The position numbers and the translations under genes are program-made. Shown piece by piece: positions 44,596 to 55,300 of a DNA stretch of 64,000 nucleotides. The number at the start of each line of letters is the position of its first letter. Position 1 is the stretch's first letter. This stretch comes from Bacillota bacterium (lineage in GTDB: Bacteria > Bacillota > Clostridia > Lachnospirales > CAG-274), in assembly GCA_017543265.1 (NCBI GenBank), contig JAFYGI010000060.1, positions 1-64,000 of the forward strand, in the 5' to 3' direction. Under the pieces are notes generated by a model. It worked only from the letters and a program-made list of their open reading frames with translations, did no database searches and was not told the DNA's origin.

Positions 44596-46102
44596 AATTT
44601 TGACCATCGGTAGGTACGCGGTAAACACCGGGTTTACGGGGCTGATCCGACATTTTGTCGGGAGTGGGCACGCGGTAAACGCCGGGCTTGCGGGGCTGAT
44701 CTGCCGAATTTTCGGGCAATGACGACGGCGCAAGTGTCTTTGCGGGCTCCAGATAGCTCTTGGGAGCAGGGATGCCTGCCGTTTCCTTGCCTGCACTCAG
44801 GCCTGTCTTGATAGCTACCTCCGACTGGGGTGTCTGCGGGTTGTTGAAACCCGAACGAACACGGCTGAGGATGTCGGGTGTACCGCCCATAGAGGACTGA
44901 GCGGGCTGCTCGGGATTGCCGAAACCTGCCTTAACACGGCTTAAAATATCCGTATTGCTGCCGCCCGTAGAAGACTGAGCGGGCTGCTCGGGATTGCCGA
45001 AGCCTGCCTTAACGCGGCTTAAAATATCTGTATTGCTGCCGCCCATAGAGGACTGAGCGGGCTGCTCGGGATTGCCAAAACCTGCCTTAACACGGCTTAA
45101 AATGTCCGTACCGCCCGATGTCGAGCCGAGAGAGGACTGAGGTGTTACGGGAGTAACGGGTCTTGCATTGAATTTTGAAAAGCCCGTAGATGCTGCGGGA
45201 TCGGCGTTGAGACCGCCCTGTGTGGCTGCTGCGGGGGAAACGGGAGCTTCTTCTGCCTTGGGTTCCTCAGCGGGAGTTTCTTCTGCTTTTTCCTCTGCCT
45301 TAGGCTCTTCAGCGGGAGCTTCCTCTGCCTTAGGTTCCTCAGCGGGAGTTTCTTCTGCTTTTTCCTCTGCCTTGGGTTCCTCTGCGGGTGTCTCTTCAGC
45401 GGCGGGAGCTTCTTCTGCCTTGGGTTCTTCAGCGGAAGCTTCTTCCGTCTTGGCTTCCTCTTCTGCGGGAGCCTCTGCCTTTACCTCGGGCACGGGAACA
45501 GCCTTGGGCTCCATAAGCTCGTCTGCAAGCTCTGTTATCTTGTCAAGGTGTGTACCTATATCTTCTATATTGTTTTTCTGAGCTTCGCCGATATACTTAT
45601 CACGAAGTGCCTGATATTCCTCAACTATGCCCGAATTGAATATTTTTTCAAAAAATGCGTCGTAGTCATCGGAAAAGCTGTTGATTAATTCGCGCTGTTG
45701 TGATATATTTGATTTAATGTCGTCGAACTGCTCTTTTGCGTTCGTGCGAAGAGATGCCGCAAGGTCGTTTGCCTCGGCAAGTATCCTGGCCTTTTCGGCC
45801 TCGGCCTCGGCAACTGCCTTTGCATGGACAGTCTTGCTTTCTGCGGTGAGGGTCTCAGCCTCGATCTTTGCATCGGCAATTATTTTTTCTGCCTCCGCTT
45901 TGGCGCTGTCGATGACCTTTTTTGCATCCTCGGTGGATGCCTTGATCATGTTGTCAGCGGCACGCTGCGCACTTAACATTGCATTGGCGATGGTTGCGGA
46001 TTGGTCCTTGAACACCTTGATTTGCTGCTCGAGATTATCTATGTGCTTATCAACCTCGACAGTTTCGTAACCGCCCTTTTTGTTAAATGTAAAGTTTGCC
46101 AT
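44594..46102 (-). CDS. DivIVA-like coiled-coil protein with repeat-rich tail
   Basis: 502 residues. Start 46102 (MANFTFNKKGGYE) follows GGGGGCG; the upstream in-frame extension is rejected. The N-terminal ~210 residues resemble the DivIVA group: FNKKGGYETVEVDKHIDNLEQQI, then a long Ala/Glu/Lys coiled coil. Next comes a Pro/Glu/Ala-rich linker with PAEEPKAEE-type units, then four 26-residue repeats containing DILSRVKAGFGNPEQPAQSS. The end has two copies of DQPRKPGVYRVPT, one 4 residues from the C-terminus. DivIVA proteins mark curved membrane at septa and poles. The repeats could be short binding motifs for partner proteins. Polar or division localisation is inferred. Own promoter with an adjacent dyad. 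Confidence 0.75.
   Translation of the reverse strand: MANFTFNKKGGYETVEVDKHIDNLEQQIKVFKDQSATIANAMLSAQRAADNMIKASTEDAKKVIDSAKAEAEKIIADAKIEAETLTAESKTVHAKAVAEAEAEKARILAEANDLAASLRTNAKEQFDDIKSNISQQRELINSFSDDYDAFFEKIFNSGIVEEYQALRDKYIGEAQKNNIEDIGTHLDKITELADELMEPKAVPVPEVKAEAPAEEEAKTEEASAEEPKAEEAPAAEETPAEEPKAEEKAEETPAEEPKAEEAPAEEPKAEEKAEETPAEEPKAEEAPVSPAAATQGGLNADPAASTGFSKFNARPVTPVTPQSSLGSTSGGTDILSRVKAGFGNPEQPAQSSMGGSNTDILSRVKAGFGNPEQPAQSSTGGSNTDILSRVKAGFGNPEQPAQSSMGGTPDILSRVRSGFNNPQTPQSEVAIKTGLSAGKETAGIPAPKSYLEPAKTLAPSSLPENSADQPRKPGVYRVPTPDKMSDQPRKPGVYRVPTDGQN
44836..45112 (-). repeat. Tandem 78-bp coding repeat in coiled-coil protein
   Basis: Three units at a 78-base period plus one of 75, encoding DILSRVKAGFGNPEQPAQSSMGG variants. 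The DNA is nearly identical between units, so copy number may vary between strains. Confidence 0.85.
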
Positions 46103-46135
46103 AAATACGCCCCCTAATCTTTGGTTTTTTATTAT

Positions 46136-46178
46136 GTTATTATAATAACAGTATAGCACTTTTCGGAAAAATATGCAA
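46136..46178 (-). promoter_or_regulatory. Promoter of coiled-coil gene with start-site palindrome
   Basis: Minus strand TTGCAT, 17 bases, TATACT (46150-46178). Immediately downstream is a perfect 14-base palindrome, GTTATTATAATAAC (46136-46149), covering the expected start of transcription, where a repressor could bind. Confidence 0.7.
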
Positions 46179-46213
46179 CAGAAAAGTTAAAAATTATTGG
46201 GCATCTATAAAAA

Positions 46214-46242
46214 TTGACCGATTTAGGTGAAAAATGTATATC
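46214..46242 (+). promoter_or_regulatory. Promoter of tadA-HAD / helicase operon
   Basis: TTGACC, 17 bases, TATATC, about 75 bases before the start codon. Confidence 0.55.
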
Positions 46243-46315
46243 CGTAGGGAATATGCCGTGATTTTGGCAGGGAAAAGGCCGAAATTCCGGGAGATATGTA
46301 AAAAGGAAGAAAAAA

Positions 46316-47431
46316 ATGGAACACGAATATTATATGCGCCTTGCGCTGGAGCAGGCAAATAAAGCAAAACAGCTTGGTGAGATACCGATAGGCTGTGTTA
46401 TAGTACGCGGGGACGAGGTTATAGGCCGCGGCTACAATCTGAGGATGAACAAAAACAATGCCCTTGCCCATGCGGAGATAATGGCAATAAATGAGGCCTG
46501 CGACAATATAGGCGACTGGAGGCTGGAGGAGTGTACGCTGTATGTAACGGTGGAGCCCTGTCCCATGTGTACGGGCGCGATATTGCAGGCAAGGATACCG
46601 CGCGTGGTCTACGGTACGCACAATAAAAAGGCGGGCTGTGTCGGCTCTATATACGACCTGTTGTCGGATAAGCGCTTTAACCATACCGCGGAGGTGACAA
46701 GCGGTGTGCTGGGGGAAAAGTGCGCGGCGGTGATGAAGGATTTTTTCAAAGAGTTCAGAAAACGCGAAAAACAGGGATTTATATTTGATTTTGACGGTAC
46801 CATTGCGGACTCGTCCTATGTGTGGGAAAAGGTGGACAGCGACTTTTTTAAGGCGCACGGCATGGAAATACCGTCAGATTACGGCGAAAAGATAAGCACG
46901 ATGAGCTTTTACGAGGGTGCCGTTTTTACAAAAAACACCTATAATATAGAAGAAAGTGTTGAGGAAATAATGGCGGGCTGGCATGACGGTGCCGTGCATG
47001 AGTACGAGCGCAATGTTAAGCTTAAGCCCTATGTGGTGGAGTATATACGCTTTTTGAAGCGCAAAAGCTTTAAGGTGGGACTTGCAACGGCATCCAATCC
47101 GGAGTTTTATCTGCCCGTGCTTAAAAAATATGCCATTACGGAGTGCTTTGATGCCTTTGCCGACGGCAAGCTGGGTCTTCCCAACAAGGAAAACCCCGAT
47201 ATTTATCTGAAATGTGCGGAGATGATGGGTGTGGAGCCGAAAAACTGCACCGTTTACGAGGATATACCGCAGGGGATAAAAAGCGCAAAAACAGCGGGCA
47301 TGACCGCGATAGGCGTATTTGACGAAAGAAGCGTGCACAGGCACGACGGTGTAAAGGCTGCCGCAGACAGGTATATAACGGGCTTTAAAGAGGAGCTGGA
47401 GTCCATGACGGACCACAGAAAGGACAAATAA
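46316..47431 (+). CDS. TadA tRNA adenosine deaminase fused to HAD-family phosphatase
   Basis: Two enzymes in one 371-residue chain. Residues 1-150 are TadA, which makes inosine at the wobble position of tRNA-Arg: zinc His52 and Glu54 in AHAEIMA, Cys82 and Cys85 in EPCPMC. Residues ~154-371 are a HAD superfamily hydrolase of the β-phosphoglucomutase-like subgroup: FIFDFDGTIADS (nucleophile Asp158, acid Asp160), a helical cap, GLATAS (motif II), KENPDIYLKCAEMMG (motif III Lys) and VYEDIPQGIKSAKTAGM (motif IV). The join is seamless, with no stop or frameshift. The HAD substrate is unknown. The DEAD-box helicase gene starts directly at its stop codon, so an RNA-related operon is likely. Confidence 0.9.
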   Translation: MEHEYYMRLALEQANKAKQLGEIPIGCVIVRGDEVIGRGYNLRMNKNNALAHAEIMAINEACDNIGDWRLEECTLYVTVEPCPMCTGAILQARIPRVVYGTHNKKAGCVGSIYDLLSDKRFNHTAEVTSGVLGEKCAAVMKDFFKEFRKREKQGFIFDFDGTIADSSYVWEKVDSDFFKAHGMEIPSDYGEKISTMSFYEGAVFTKNTYNIEESVEEIMAGWHDGAVHEYERNVKLKPYVVEYIRFLKRKSFKVGLATASNPEFYLPVLKKYAITECFDAFADGKLGLPNKENPDIYLKCAEMMGVEPKNCTVYEDIPQGIKSAKTAGMTAIGVFDERSVHRHDGVKAAADRYITGFKEELESMTDHRKDK

Positions 47432-48991
47432 ATGGAAAACATAAGATTTGAGGATCTGGCCGTTTCGCCGCAGCTTAAAAGGGCTGCTGCGGACATGGGC
47501 TTTGAGTTTGCAACGCCCATACAGGCTAAAACGATAGATGCCATACTTGACGGAAAGGACGTTATAGGTCAGGCAAAAACGGGCTCGGGCAAGACGGCGG
47601 CGTTTGCGCTGCCCTGTATAGAACGCATCGACCCCGATGACGATAGTTTGCAGGCGGTGATACTTTCGCCCACAAGAGAGCTGGCAATGCAGATATGCAC
47701 GGAGATAAGAAAGCTGCTTAAATACACGGACAACATAAAAACCGCGGCGGTATACGGCGGACAGCCCATAATAGAGCAGATAAAGGTTTTGAGAAAGGGT
47801 GTGCAGATAGTGGTGGGCACGCCCGGACGTGTGATAGACCATATAAAGCGGCATACGCTAAAGATGCAGAATGTGGGCTATGTCGTGCTTGACGAGGCCG
47901 ATGAGATGCTGAACATGGGCTTCAGAGAGGATATGGAGAAAATACTCAAAAAAATACCGGGCGACAGGCAGACCCTGCTGTTTTCGGCCACCATGCCAAA
48001 GGCGATAAAGGATATTGCGCAGTCCTATCTTAACGATCCCGTACACATAAAAGCGGAAGAGGAAAAGACGGCAATGCCCGACATAGCCCAGTTTTACACC
48101 GAGATAAAGGAAAAGACCAAGCCCGAAGCACTGTGCCGTATGCTGGAGTATTATTCGCCCGCGCTTGCAATGGTATTTTGCAATACCAAAAAAAGGGTGG
48201 ATGAGGTTACGGATATGCTGAAAAGCCGTGGGTTTTCGGCGGCGGGGCTGCACGGGGACATGGATCAGCCAAAGCGCGACAAGGTGATGAAAAAATTCCG
48301 CACGGGCAGGGCAAACATACTGGTTGCGACCGATGTTGCCGCAAGAGGGCTTGATATTGAAAATGTGGAGCTTGTGCTGAACTACGATGTGCCGCTTGAA
48401 GAGGAATACTATGTGCACAGAGTGGGCAGGACGGGCCGTGCGGGCAGGACGGGTACCGCAGTCAGCCTTGTGGCGGGCAAGGAAGTCAACAGGATGCGTG
48501 CGATAGCGGGCTATACCAAAAAGAAAATAAAGCTTATGCCGCTGCCTTCCTACAGCGATATTGCCGACAACAGGATAAAAAAGACCGTGGAGGCGGCAAA
48601 GGAAATGTCGCACACGGAGCTTGGGAAATATCTGGAAACGGTGGAAAAGCTGGCGCAAAACGAGATGTCGCCCGTATTGCTTGCCGCAGCGCTGCTTAAA
48701 ATGGCGGCCGGCACGGACGGCGAGGATACGGAGATCCTTAGCGGCGGTCCCGAGGTCAGGGTCATATATATAGACGCAGGCAGCAGGGACGGCATAAGGA
48801 TAAAGGACGTTCTTGGCGCCATAGCGGGTGAATGCGGCATACAGGGCAGCGTTATAGGCGATATAGAGGTGCTTGAGGATCATACGCTTGTGGAAATACC
48901 GCGAAAATATGTCCGTGATGTGCTGAAGGGCATGAAGGGCAAGAAAATAAAGAAAAAAAGCGCCAGAATGAGCCTGGTGTCGGATGATTGA
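47432..48991 (+). CDS. DEAD-box RNA helicase with C-terminal DbpA-type RNA-binding domain
   Basis: 519 residues. Motifs in order: Q motif (FATPIQ, ~26-31), Walker A AKTGSGKT (48-55), PTRELA (80-85), DEAD (154-157), SAT (185-187), then the second RecA domain with ATDVAARGLDIENV and HRVGRTGRAGRTG. The C-terminal ~70 residues (EVRVIYIDAGSRDGIRIKDVLGAIAGECGI ...) match the DbpA/CsdA RNA-binding fold, ending in a basic KGKKIKKKS tail. It is similar to CshA/DeaD proteins in ribosome assembly or mRNA turnover. It begins immediately after the tadA-HAD stop with no gap. Confidence 0.95.
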   Translation: MENIRFEDLAVSPQLKRAAADMGFEFATPIQAKTIDAILDGKDVIGQAKTGSGKTAAFALPCIERIDPDDDSLQAVILSPTRELAMQICTEIRKLLKYTDNIKTAAVYGGQPIIEQIKVLRKGVQIVVGTPGRVIDHIKRHTLKMQNVGYVVLDEADEMLNMGFREDMEKILKKIPGDRQTLLFSATMPKAIKDIAQSYLNDPVHIKAEEEKTAMPDIAQFYTEIKEKTKPEALCRMLEYYSPALAMVFCNTKKRVDEVTDMLKSRGFSAAGLHGDMDQPKRDKVMKKFRTGRANILVATDVAARGLDIENVELVLNYDVPLEEEYYVHRVGRTGRAGRTGTAVSLVAGKEVNRMRAIAGYTKKKIKLMPLPSYSDIADNRIKKTVEAAKEMSHTELGKYLETVEKLAQNEMSPVLLAAALLKMAAGTDGEDTEILSGGPEVRVIYIDAGSRDGIRIKDVLGAIAGECGIQGSVIGDIEVLEDHTLVEIPRKYVRDVLKGMKGKKIKKKSARMSLVSDD

Positions 48992-49102
48992 GAAACAGTA
49001 CTTTTGCGGCAAAAATGAGATTAGTTTTATAAAAAAACATTTTTTGTTTAAAACAACCAAAATTTATTAATTTTTTGTTAAGATTATTAAAAACATTTAA
49101 TA

Positions 49103-49131
49103 TTGATTAACTTTTTGAAAAGTGTTATAAT
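49103..49131 (+). promoter_or_regulatory. Promoter of LPQTG surface protein gene
   Basis: TTGATT, 17 bases, TATAAT, about 170 bases upstream of the start, giving a long leader. It lies in the 312-base gap after the helicase gene. Confidence 0.65.
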
Positions 49132-49140
49132 GTTTTCAAG

Positions 49141-49263
49141 CGGGGATAGTATACCCCGAATATAATGTTCGGTATTGTTCTACGGATTAAAGGCCGTTTT
49201 GGAATATCGGGGGTTTATACAAGGGCTGAGGCTCAAAAAATAAGCCGCTGTGACGGCTTATTT
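49141..49263 (+). other. Structured 5' leader with terminator-like hairpin before LPQTG gene
   Basis: The leader begins with CGGGG...CCCCG (49141-49158) and ends with a perfect 9-bp stem AATAAGCCG-CTGTGA-CGGCTTATT (49239-49262) followed by TGTG, a weak T run. The middle (49165-49235) is GC-patchy but matches no riboswitch consensus I can recall. The last hairpin could be an attenuator, or a terminator for read-through from the helicase operon. Confidence 0.45.
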
Positions 49264-49303
49264 GTGTATTATTAAAAAATAAATAAAGGGGGAATGAAAC
49301 TGT

Positions 49304-52300
49304 ATGAAAAAAGACAGATTACCAAAGAGAAGTCTTAAAAGAACGGTTCTTTCTATGGTCATGGCAGTTGCTATGGTTTTTGGAAACATCGGCTTTGACA
49401 CTCGTGTTGTAAATGTTAAGACAGTTGAAGCTGCGGTACCCACCAAACAGGATGCTGCAAGTGCGGTAAACTACAGTACAATATTGGGTCGTGCTGTGGA
49501 ATACGGCATTTTGGTCGAAAACTTCAATAAGTTCAGTCATTTTGAGTCTACTATAGCTACATACAGCTATAAGGGTAATGACAATGATGACATTGACCTT
49601 ACTGCAACCGGTACGGCGCAGGTAATGATAGGTCAATTTGTTGACGATGAAGAAAACGGAGTTTATTCGGAGCTTAGCTTTGACGACCGCAGTTCGACAC
49701 ATTACACAAAGTATATCAATGTTGAAGCACCCAAGGAGGTTCTTGACAGAGTTACACGCAGAAGCGAAAATATGGCTGAGCTTGTAAAAAAAGAGACCGA
49801 TATAAGTGCAATAAGAAACAACATTACAAGAATGCTCAATAATGTTTCCGAAAAATCGGAAATGTTATCGCAAAAGGCGAACAGCAGCGAGTATGCTGCG
49901 GATCTTTCGGAGATCGGCAAGCTTGACGGAAAGTACTATCTTGATCTGACAGATCCCGTATATGACGGAAAGGTCGTTTACGTCAATGCAGACGAAAATG
50001 ATCCCGAGGGTCAGAAGCTTCTTTCCAAGATAAGTGAAACAGAGGGCTTATATATAAAGAAGAAGTCCGATACGGTGGTCGTTATCAATATAGATTCCGC
50101 ACAGCCGAGAACACTTCAAAAGTACATTGTTGAGACGGAAAACGGTGTTGAAAACACTTATACCGACCACAGCGGCTCACAGACTGCTGCAAATGAATTC
50201 AGAGATAAAGAAATAGCGCAGAAGATAATATGGAATTTACCTAATGCTACCGAGGTAAGACTTAATACAACGGTAGGTACATTCCTTATCCCCAACAAGG
50301 ATGCTGTGATAGAGCTGGAGGGTTCATCCGGCGGCTGGATAGCTTCCGGCGGTACATTTAATCTGCGTCAGGAGTGGCATTACATCTATAAGGGTGTAAG
50401 CGAAAATACAAACTCCGATGAAAAGGGTCAGATACACTTTGCCGCAAGAAAAGCGTTTACTGATAGGTATGACGGCAAAAATACGGCAGAGAACACATCG
50501 GTATCGTTAAAGAAGGGTGATTATACATTCAGCTTTTACGAGACGGGTGCGGATTATCAGACAGACGGCGTAGTGCCGATACAAAACGATGTTGTCAATG
50601 AAGACTCCAGCAAGATAAAATTCCCTATCCTCAGTTTCTTCACAACTGCGGAATCCGCCGAAACCGGTGCAGGTAAATATCTTGTGGAAGACGGCAATAC
50701 AAATACCTACTACTTTGTTATAAAAGAAAACGACGCAGGCAAGGTCAGTGACAAGGGAATAACATATTCCGACGGCGAGATCGATATTGAGCTTAAAGCT
50801 ACCAATAAAGCAGGCGTGCTTTCATACGAGGTAAGTACAAAGACTTATCTTAAATCAGAAAAGAGCGACGAAAATCTGTACAAGGTAAACGATAAGGTCG
50901 ATATGTCCGGTATAGAGTTCTCTCTCGGTGCTTTCTTTAACTTGGTAAAGCCGACGGTTGAGATAAGCAAGGTAGACCAGTTTGGTGCAGAGGTCGTTGG
51001 CGCACAGCTCAGACTTATGTCAAACGACAGATCCGTTACATTTGACAAGAATAATGTATCGGGCGGCAGCAGTTGGATGGTATATGATGAATCGGCTCCC
51101 TACAGCAACTATTGGAACCCGAATTGGTGGGCATCAACGGGCAAGCTGATAGAGTGGAAGTCTATAGAGGGTGCAAATGCCGTTATCAAGGACATACCCG
51201 ACGGTACATATACCCTTACCGAATACTTGACTCCGGATGATTACGAAAAATCAGAGGACGTTACCTTTACGGTACAAAACGGCAAGGTCGTAAGCGTTAA
51301 CGGCGGTAAAGCGGTCAACAACAAAATTATAATGACCGACAAGAATGTCAAGAAAGCCGATATTGAGGTCAGCAAGGTTGACCTTGCGGGCGACGAGGTA
51401 GAGGGCGCACTTGTTTCCATACAGTATAGGTCTACAGACGGTACTAATTGCGATTTTGTTGCCGAGGTCGGCGACAGCGGTGCGCAGATCAAAAATCAGA
51501 GTACCGACTATATCCAGTGGCAGTCCGGCAGCAAGGGTCCCGTTAAGCTTAAAAACCTCCCCGCAGGTACATATACGTTCCGCGAGGATACGGCACCTGC
51601 AGGCTACAGCAAGGTAACGGAATTTACCTTTACCGTAGAAGGCGGCAGGATAAAGGACGTAAACAGCACGGAGGCCAAGAAGGACGGCGACAACAAGCTT
51701 ATCGTTACAGATAAGGACAACGTTGTAATAAGCAAGCAGGCGCTTGGCAATACAGACGGCAGCGAGCTTCCCGGAGCATCTATGTCTCTTAAGGGTATTG
51801 ACGAGTGGAATTATCCGATAAATTACTATGGTTTCTACGGTTATTCCGACCAGTCTATCCCTGTTGACTGCGGAAACGGCGACCTTACATGGAATGCCGA
51901 TGAAAACGCATGGACATGGACATCGGGCAGCAAGCCTCAGGAATTCAGAAATCTTAAGGACGGTACATATACCATCCATGAGGATGTTAACGGTGTCCCC
52001 GCAGGCTATAAGGTATCAAACGATATTACCTTTACCTTAAAGGACGGCAAGGTGACATCCGCAGAATTTAACGGTGCTCCTCTTGATTACAGCAAAAATA
52101 CTGTAATTATGTATGATGAGGCAGGCGAAAACACTACAAAGGATGTTGTTATAAGCAAGGTAGATGTTGGCGGTAAGAATCTTGAAAACGCAAGACTTAC
52201 ACTTATCGTGACAGATGCTGATAACAAAGATGTCAACATAAAGGATGTTATAACAGACCTTAAAAATGCAGACAGTATTGAATGGGGCGACAGCTCCGTA

Positions 52301-55300
52301 TCATGGACATCTACTAAAAAAGCAGCTATTGCTACATTCCCTGCTGTGGGCAAATACAATGCTACGCTTAAAGAGGATGCGGCTCCCGCCGGCTATCAGG
52401 TAGCATCGGATGTAAGCTTTGTACTTGAAGACGGCAAGTTAAAGGATGCAGACGACAAGGATTTAGAAAAGGTCGTGATGAAAGATTACGCCAAGAAGGA
52501 CGTTTCTATCAGCAAGAAGTCTGCTGTTGACCAGTCGGAGCTTAAGGGCGCAGAGCTTACACTTACGGGTGTTGATAAGTTCGGTGATGAAGTTAAATTT
52601 GACTCCGACCAGATAGAGACAGGCGAAGGTGCCGAAAAGCTTTGCGACGGCAAGCAGCTTACATCTCTTAAGTGGTCATCGGGTACAACGGCTACTTTGA
52701 TAAAGGGTCTTTCGGACGGTACCTATACATTGAGCGAGGATAACGCTCCCCGCGGCTACAAGGTTGCGGACAGTGTTACATTTGAGATAGAGAACGGCGA
52801 GATCGTTTCGGGTGATACCGATATGATCGATGAACTCAACAAGACAGATGTAAACCTCAGCAAGAAATCCGCTGCCGACAGCAGCGAGCTGAAGGGTGCT
52901 GTACTTACTCTTACGGGTACCGATTTTGCGGGCAATACCGTATCGTTTACAAAGGACAATGTACAGCTTGGCTCCGAAGCAAAGGAAGGCACCTACGGTG
53001 AAACACTTTCTTGGACATCGGGCAGCAGTTCTACATTGGTTAAGAATCTTCCCGACGGTGAGTATGTACTTCACGAGGATACAGCTCCTCTCGGCTATGT
53101 TAAGAACACCGATGTAAGCTTTAAGATACAAAACGGTAAGCTTGTTAAGGACGTTGGCGTTTCAGTCGATACCAATACCGTAGCCATCGTTGATGATGTT
53201 GCAAAGACAGATGTTACAATAAGCAAGCAGACTGTTTCCAACAGCGGCGAGAATAACGAGCTGAAGGGTGCTGTACTGACACTTACCGGTACAGATTACG
53301 AAGGAAACGGTGTGGTATTCAAAGAAGAAGACATAACGCTTGGCAGAAATGCGCAGCCCGGTTCATACGGCAGTACGCTTTCCTGGACATCCGGCGAAAG
53401 CCCCACACAGGTCAACAATCTTCCCGACGGACATTATGTACTTGTGGAAGATACTGCACCTTTGGGTTATGTTAAGGCTACATCTATAGAGTTCAGCATC
53501 AAAAACGGTGAGGTTTACGATGCAGAAGACAATCCTGTGACTTCAAGCACTATTGTTATGGTAGACGAGGTCGCAAGTACGGATGTTGCGATAAGCAAGA
53601 CATCGGCAGCCGACAGCAGTGAACTTAAGGGTGCAAAGCTTACCCTTACAGGCGTTGATTACAATAAGGATGCTGTAGTATTTGATGAATCCAATTTAGA
53701 GCTTGCAAAGGATGCGGAAAATCCCACATACGGCAGCTCGCTTTCATGGACGTCGGGCAGCAGTGAGACACTTGTCAAGAACCTTCCCGACGGTACATAT
53801 ACACTTACCGAGGATGCGGCTCCCGCAGGTTATAACAAGACGAGTGCAATAACATTCGGCATTAAAAACGGTGTTGTTGTGGATGCAACAGGCAAGGAAA
53901 TATCAGACAAGAAGATCGTTATGGTCGATGAACTTACAAAGACCGATGTAACGATCAGCAAGATATCCGCTGCAACAACAAGCGAGCTCAGCGGTGCTAT
54001 TCTTCAGCTTACAGGTACTGATTTTGCGGACAATAAGGTAGTATTTACCGAAAAGAACATTAAGCTTGGCGAGGGTGCGGGCAATGCATCCTACGGCGAT
54101 GTGCTTCAGTGGACTTCCGGCAATGCACCTACACTTGTTAAGGATATACCTGACGGTACATATACACTTACCGAGCATCAGGCACCCGATAATTACGAGA
54201 TTGCGGAGTCTATAACATTTGTTGTTAAAAACGGCAAGGTATATGATGTAGACGGCAGCGAGATCACAGACAAGAAGATAGTTATGGAGGATAAGCTTAA
54301 GGAAACGACAACAGAGTCAACTACCGAAAGCACGACCACAACTGTTACAACAACTACCGAGACCACTACAACATCGGAAACTTCCACAAAGAAGAGCGGC
54401 TCGGACGATGAGTCAAAGACTACAACTCAGACTACATCGGAAACAACTTCGGAGACAACATCCGAGACTACGTCCGAGACAACTTCGGAAGCTACATCGG
54501 AGTCAACATCCGAGGCAACTTCAGAGGAAACATCGGAGGCTACATCGGAAGCAACTTCGGAGGAAACTTCGGAAGCTACTACTGCATCTGAGGCAACAAC
54601 TCAGACCGATACAGAGACTACATCAAAGGAGCCTTCGGGTGAAGATTCAACCGAAGCAACAACAGAGTCTCCCAGCGATGATAATACATCGAGCAGTACA
54701 ACAACTACCGAAACAACTACGGAGTCGACCACCGAAACAACTACGGAGTCTACTACAGAAACGACTACGGAGACCACAACAGAGTCTACTACGGAAACAA
54801 CAACGCAGACAACTGTTGAAACTACTACCGAGTCTACTACAGAAACAACAACAGAAGCTACAACAGAGTCAACAACACAGACCACTACAAAGAGAAGCGG
54901 CGATGATGATGTTGACAGAACAACAACGGAGTCTACTACAGAAGCTACGACCGAAGCCACAACTGTAACAACGACAGAGGCTACTACCGAGGCAACGACT
55001 GTAACAACACAGACAACTACCGAGGCAACGACCGAAGCTACTACAGAGAACACAACGGAGTCTACAACAGAGACTACAACAGAAGCTACTACCGAAACAA
55101 CAACACAGACTACGACCGAGGCTACAACAGAGGCTACAACAGAAACCACTACAGCCACAACAGAGTCTACTACCGTTTCGGAAACAACAACTACGGGCAC
55201 GACAGAGCCTTCATCGGAGGAGCCTTTGGGTGACAACACTACAGAAACACCTACCGAGGAGCATCACGGTGATAATACGTCAAGCAGCACAACGACCACA

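Noticed and set aside
47858-49060. 400-residue minus-strand frame opposite the DEAD-box helicase
   Set aside because: The helicase motifs prove the plus strand; the antisense frame is His/Tyr-rich and unrecognisable.
54601-55239. Val/Ser-rich 212-residue minus-strand frame in the LPQTG stalk
   Set aside because: It is the antisense reading of ACA/ACT/GAG repeats; low complexity only.
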